Origin: an uncultured Collinsella sp.
GTDB taxonomy: Bacteria > Actinomycetota > Coriobacteriia > Coriobacteriales > Coriobacteriaceae
DNA length: 17,703 nt
NCBI GenBank assembly: GCA_958452935.1
Contig: CAUDVX010000034.1
Span: forward strand, 1-17,703
Direction: 5' to 3'
The notes under the pieces were generated by a model that was not told the DNA's origin, made no database searches, and worked only from the letters and a program-made list of their open reading frames with translations. The translations under genes and the position numbers were made by a program. This document shows, piece by piece, positions 14,741 through 17,703 of this stretch (position 1 is the first letter of the stretch; each line of letters opens with the position of its first letter).

Positions 14741-14937
14741 CCTTTCCCCCTTGGTCTGGAAGATCACTACCCCAATAAGAATCGAGGCCGACCATGTAAA
14801 GGGAAACGGGACTCAGCGAAACGCCCGCACCTGACAGCATGCGGCAATGCCCCCGCATCGCATACGGGATGCTTGGAGCAAATATGATGTCATCTTCTGC
14901 TCACCGGAATCCAGCGGCTCCCAAAAGACCCTCGACA

Positions 14938-15062
14938 CGAGAAGACCATGGGCAAGTAATCTGACTCGCGGGACAGCCCCGCACACAGTAACCGCCTTGC
15001 CTGGGATTCCCACCCAGTTCCCTTTTATGCGCCAAGCGCACCCATGGTCCGGCTTCTTTTCA
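14938..15062 (-). ncRNA. Cobalamin (adenosylcobalamin-type) riboswitch
   Basis: On the minus strand the aptamer core runs AAAAGGGAACTGGGTGG, then AATCCCAGGCAAGGCGG, TTACTGTGTGCGGGG and CTGTCCCGCGAGTCAG, ending in the B12-box-like AGTCAGATTACTTGCC. The closing helix GACCATGGG (15049-15041) with CCCATGGTC (14952-14944) is perfect over nine bases. Both the GGGAA...GGTGGGAATCCC three-way core and the CTGTCCCGC segment fit the cobalamin family. It lies about 200 bases before the start of the large surface protein. No clear terminator follows, so control of translation start is more likely than attenuation. Confidence 0.88.
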
Positions 15063-15073
15063 AACAGCATGTA

Positions 15074-15079
15074 ATTGTA
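15074..15079 (-). promoter_or_regulatory. Candidate -10 box for the riboswitch transcript
   Basis: TACAAT on the minus strand lies 11 bases before the aptamer, so transcription would begin at or just before the riboswitch. No good -35 hexamer is seen at normal spacing, so this is tentative. Confidence 0.4.
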
Positions 15080-15188
15080 TGGAAGACCAGACAACGAGCG
15101 TCCGCCGATATCACGCACACATAATTCACCGAAAATGTGGTTGAAAGTCCGCCAGGGCAACGACGAGACCTTTATCCGAAATGCAAAA

Positions 15189-15218
15189 CGGGGCCGCAGC
15201 ATCATTGCTACGACCCCG
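15189..15218 (-). terminator. Rho-independent terminator of the amino-acid ABC operon
   Basis: On the minus strand CGGGGTCGTAGCA and TGCTGCGGCCCCG pair over 13 bases (two G-U) around the loop ATGA, followed by TTTTGCATTT. It lies about 40 bases after the stop of the ATPase gene. Confidence 0.9.
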
Positions 15219-15259
15219 CCCGCTCAAGCAAACTCTCATTCCGAGACACTGCTGATCAG

Positions 15260-16012
15260 CTATGAGATATTGCCCAAAAACGCCTTGGTGCGTTCGCTCT
15301 TGGGATGGTCGAAGACCTCGCTCGGCGTGCCCTCCTCCACGATAACGCCGCCGTCCATAAAGACAACGCGGTCGGCGACGTCGCGGGCAAAGCCCATCTC
15401 GTGCGTCACGACGATCATGGTCATGCCGTCGCGTGCCAGGTCGCGCATGACACCCAGAACGTCGCGGACGAGCTCGGGGTCGAGCGCCGACGTAGCCTCG
15501 TCAAAGAGCATGACGTGAGGGTTCATCGACAGGGCACGGGCGATGGCCACGCGCTGCTGCTGACCGCCCGAAAGCTGGCTCGGCATAAAGTCGATACGCT
15601 CGGCAAGACCGACCTTGGTCAGCTCCTCGACGGCAATCTTTTCGGCCTCTTCCTTGCTGCGCTTGAGCACCTTTTGCTGCGCGAGCATGACGTTCTTTTT
15701 GACTGACAGGTGCGGGAACAAATTGAACTGCTGAAACACCATGCCCAAGTGCGTACGTACCTTATTGAGGTCGACGCCCTTGGCGCACACATCCACGCCC
15801 TCGACGACAATCGAACCACTCGTGGGCTCCTCAAGACGGTTAATGCAGCGAAGCATCGTCGACTTGCCCGAGCCCGAGGGGCCCAAGACCACAACGACCT
15901 CACCCTTGTGCACATCCAGATCGATGTCGCGCAGGACCACGTTATCGCCAAAGGCCTTCTGGAGATTCTTGATGCTGACGACGACCTCGTTCGAGTTATT
16001 GGTTTCGCTCAT
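15260..16012 (-). CDS. Polar amino-acid ABC transporter ATP-binding protein (GlnQ-type)
   Basis: The 250-aa ATPase powers uptake of a polar amino acid, probably glutamine, glutamate or similar, with the permease encoded just upstream. Walker A is GPSGSGKS (44-51), the Q-loop Gln94 in MVFQQFNLFPH, the signature LSGGQQQR (147-154), Walker B VMLFDE (167-172), the D-loop SALD (175-178) and the switch His204 in VVTHEMGF. The FNLFPHL segment and the length of about 250 aa are typical of the PAAT/GlnQ family. AAGGAGGT precedes the start at 16012, and 12 bases separate it from the permease stop, so the two are one operon. The exact substrate cannot be read from the ATPase. Confidence 0.93.
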   Translation of the reverse strand: MSETNNSNEVVVSIKNLQKAFGDNVVLRDIDLDVHKGEVVVVLGPSGSGKSTMLRCINRLEEPTSGSIVVEGVDVCAKGVDLNKVRTHLGMVFQQFNLFPHLSVKKNVMLAQQKVLKRSKEEAEKIAVEELTKVGLAERIDFMPSQLSGGQQQRVAIARALSMNPHVMLFDEATSALDPELVRDVLGVMRDLARDGMTMIVVTHEMGFARDVADRVVFMDGGVIVEEGTPSEVFDHPKSERTKAFLGNIS

Positions 16013-16024
16013 GATAGAACCTCC

Positions 16025-17386
16025 TTACAGACCGGCGATATGATCGGCGGGCGTCGCGACAACCTGTCCGGCGCTCTTGGTGGGACGCTTCTTCTTAGTT
16101 TCGGCCGTCCCCAGAAGCCTCGCCTCAAGACCGCTCACCAAGCGCGCAAGCGGCAGGGTAATGACCAGATAGAACAGGGCGGCAACCACATACGGCGTGA
16201 TGGAGCCCGTCGTGGCCACGATGGTGCGAGCGTTCATGACGATCTCAACCACGCCCACGGCGGCGAGCAGCGACGTATCCTTGTAGAGCAGGATGAACTC
16301 GCTGGTCAGCGTGGGCAGGACATTGCGGAACGTCTGCGGAATCATGACGTAGAGCAGCGTCTGGAAGGCGTTCATGCCTAGCGAGCGCGCGGCCTCGTTC
16401 TGGCCCTTGGGGATTGACTGAATACCGGCGCGGAAGATCTCGCACAGGTAGGCGGACGAGTTCATGGCCATGACGATAACGCCCAGCACATAGTCGTCAA
16501 CCTTGACGCCGGCCAGCGGCAGGCCAAAGAACGCGATGTAGATCTGCAGGAACGCCGGCGTACCGCGGATGATATTCACATAGATGCCGGCAAGGCAACG
16601 CAGGATGCGCGACTTGGAGATGCGCATGAGCGACAGCGCAAAGCCAAAGGGAATGGCCAGCGGAAACGCCACGAGCACGATCGAGAGCGACATAAGGAAG
16701 CCCTTAAAGACGATCGGCAGGCTCTGGACCAAAATGACCGGGTTCAGGAACAGGCGAAGGAACATGTTGGAATTCCATGCCTCGACCCACGGCTGCTCCT
16801 TAAGGTCGGCCAGGAAGTTATCGAATGCCGTCACGCCCTTGATCTCCACCGATGGAATCTTGGAGATCTTCTTGGTCGAACCATCGGCGAGCGTATAGGT
16901 ACCGCTAAAGGCCTCGTCGCCGCCCTCGACGGGGAAGGTCACGCCGTAGACCTCGACACGGAAATAGCCGCCAGCGGGCGCCGTCTCGCCAAAATCGATC
17001 TTGAGCGTCTGGCCGTCGACCTTGCACGTAGGCTTCATGGGCGTACGGTCCATAAGGTCATCGCCCGAGAGCATCGTCAGACGTGTGTCGTCCGCACCAA
17101 AGGTCGTGCCATCGGCAAACGTCAGCGAAAGACCACTCAGTTCCTCGTCGGCATCGGCCTGGACCTCCCAGGTAATGCGCGTCTCGGTGCCGCCGACCAC
17201 AGCGCTGCCCGAACCGGTGTTGGGTCGGGCGGTAATCTTTGCGGTCTCAAGCGCCTGGGCGGTCGTGGGCGCATATGCCCCTGCGCACACCAGCGCGAGC
17301 GCCACGGCCATGGCGCAGGCTAGCTTTTGGAGCAAGGCGGGCAGTGGAAAACGCTGCTCCGCAGCCCCTTCGTTCAATCGAGACAA
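16025..17386 (-). CDS. Amino-acid ABC transporter permease with extra extracytoplasmic N-terminal domain
   Basis: The 453-aa protein combines a signal sequence (about 18-45, ACAMAVALALVCAGAYA, ending TTAQA), a predicted beta-rich extracytoplasmic domain of about 135 residues (48-183, with strands such as ETRITWEVQAD and YFRVEVYGVTFPV), and a His/Glu/Gln-type permease domain (about 215-425). The permease has the cytoplasmic EAA loop IFRAGIQSIPKGQNEAARSLG (317-337), which docks to the ATPase, and the typical IIRGTPAFLQIY (272-283). Standard GlnP permeases are about 220 aa; fusions usually add a type-II solute-binding domain, but the extra domain here does not resemble one. The start TTG at 17386 was chosen for its AGGAG site. 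The open frame extends to 17494 but crosses the 17448-17488 terminator hairpin. The ATPase gene follows directly. Confidence 0.88.
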   Translation of the reverse strand: MSRLNEGAAEQRFPLPALLQKLACAMAVALALVCAGAYAPTTAQALETAKITARPNTGSGSAVVGGTETRITWEVQADADEELSGLSLTFADGTTFGADDTRLTMLSGDDLMDRTPMKPTCKVDGQTLKIDFGETAPAGGYFRVEVYGVTFPVEGGDEAFSGTYTLADGSTKKISKIPSVEIKGVTAFDNFLADLKEQPWVEAWNSNMFLRLFLNPVILVQSLPIVFKGFLMSLSIVLVAFPLAIPFGFALSLMRISKSRILRCLAGIYVNIIRGTPAFLQIYIAFFGLPLAGVKVDDYVLGVIVMAMNSSAYLCEIFRAGIQSIPKGQNEAARSLGMNAFQTLLYVMIPQTFRNVLPTLTSEFILLYKDTSLLAAVGVVEIVMNARTIVATTGSITPYVVAALFYLVITLPLARLVSGLEARLLGTAETKKKRPTKSAGQVVATPADHIAGL

Positions 17387-17421
17387 GGTGGCTCCTATCG
17401 TAGAAGTTGCCGGCAAAACGA

Positions 17422-17440
17422 GACGGAAGCACTCTCCGTC
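17422..17440 (-). terminator. Small second hairpin before the permease gene
   Basis: On the minus strand GACGGA and TCCGTC pair around a 7-base loop and are followed by TCGTTTTGCC. It sits immediately downstream of the larger hairpin and could reinforce it as a tandem terminator or block 3' decay. Confidence 0.4.
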
Positions 17441-17447
17441 AAGAGAA

Positions 17448-17488
17448 GCGCAAAGGCCCTCTCCGCAAAACGGAAAGGGCCTTTGCGC
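17448..17488 (-). terminator. Intercistronic terminator/attenuator between binding protein and permease
   Basis: GCGCAAAGGCCCT and AGGGCCTTTGCGC form a perfect 13-bp stem, with an inner CCG/CGG pairing in the 15-base loop. On the minus strand it is followed by TTCTCTTG. It lies 15 bases after the stop of the solute-binding protein and about 60 before the permease start. Partial termination here would give much more binding protein than membrane components, a common arrangement in ABC importers. Confidence 0.75.
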
Positions 17489-17503
17489 AATCAAGTAGCT
17501 ATT

Positions 17504-17703
17504 TTACTTGATGTTGTACTTAGCCATGAGGGCGTCGACGGTACCGTCGTCGGTCAGGTCCTTGATGGCCTGGTTGATGTCGTCCTTGAGCTTGGTGTTG
17601 CCCTGGTTGATGGCGATGGCGTACTCCTCGCCGGTGCTGATCTGCTTGATGGTCTGGCAGGTGTTGAACTGCTCGGCGGTCAGCTGGCTGGCAACGGAGC
17701 GGT
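17504..17703 (-). CDS. Amino-acid ABC transporter substrate-binding protein (partial, C-terminus)
   Basis: Only the last 65 residues lie in the window; the gene continues past the right edge. The fragment shows the family-3 solute-binding protein ending: EEYAIAINQGNTKL, then a helix with INQAIKDLTDDGTVDALMAKY and the end NIK. This matches the usual C-terminal pattern of glutamine/polar amino-acid binding proteins, in which the penultimate helix carries L..DG....L..KY. By position it is the first of the three transporter genes, followed by an attenuating hairpin, the permease and the ATPase. In Gram-positives such proteins are lipid-anchored outside the membrane; the N-terminus that would show this is not visible. 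Confidence 0.9.
   Translation of the reverse strand, partial: RSVASQLTAEQFNTCQTIKQISTGEEYAIAINQGNTKLKDDINQAIKDLTDDGTVDALMAKYNIK

Larger units (their letters stand above)
14741..15259. other. Regulatory intergenic region: riboswitch, its promoter and ABC-operon terminator
   Basis: These 519 bases hold no gene. From right to left they contain the terminator of the ABC transporter operon (15189-15218), a candidate -10 box (15074-15079), a cobalamin riboswitch (about 14938-15062), and about 200 bases of downstream leader that should act as expression platform. In that leader TTTCCC (minus strand, 14801-14806) could pair with GGGAAA of the ribosome site (14743-14748), which would suit translational control. 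Confidence 0.7.

Overview
The window looks like chromosomal DNA of a high-GC, gut-type actinobacterium of the class Coriobacteriia, most likely Collinsella or a close relative. That placement is an inference. It rests on GC-rich coding with A-poor third positions, actinobacterial/Gram-positive LexA boxes, the DUF3793-flavodoxin pair, the YolD-partnered Y-family polymerase, and a very large Ig-domain surface protein. No RNA genes, CRISPR array, insertion sequence, integrase or relaxase is visible.

Layout from left to right. (1) 1-133, minus: 5' end of a Cof-type HAD phosphatase. (2) 134-739: about 600 bp without a convincing gene, holding a hairpin and a short tandem repeat. (3) 740-3608, plus: a tight three-gene cassette of an unrecognised 296-aa protein, a ClpP-like serine protease with an intact catalytic triad, and a VirD4/TraG-type ATPase with no membrane anchor. 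(4) 3750-5444, minus: glucose-6-phosphate isomerase with its own terminator. (5) 5567-6318: copies of an intergenic repeat on both sides of a truncated, degenerate iron-alcohol-dehydrogenase-like gene. (6) 6318-8315, plus: an SOS-type operon of a Y-family polymerase and a YolD-like partner behind a strong promoter with two LexA-type boxes. (7) 8342-8725, minus: a small membrane-anchored HMA metallochaperone with a CsoR-like upstream site. (8) 8834-10071, plus: DUF3793 protein and flavodoxin, probably iron-linked. (9) 10211-15079, minus: a 1509-aa secreted, membrane-anchored multidomain protein behind a cobalamin riboswitch. (10) 15189-17703, minus: a polar amino-acid ABC transporter of solute-binding protein (partial), permease with an extra extracytoplasmic domain, and GlnQ-type ATPase.

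Two assemblies deserve attention. The first is the ClpP-like protease encoded with a soluble hexameric-pump-type ATPase, which could form a non-canonical energy-dependent protease instead of a conjugation module. The second is the B12-riboswitch-controlled surface protein whose C-terminal half carries an alpha/alpha-toroid resembling the fold used by intrinsic factor and transcobalamin. This suggests a cell-surface corrinoid capture protein. Both are inferences from domain content and arrangement and are not demonstrated functions.
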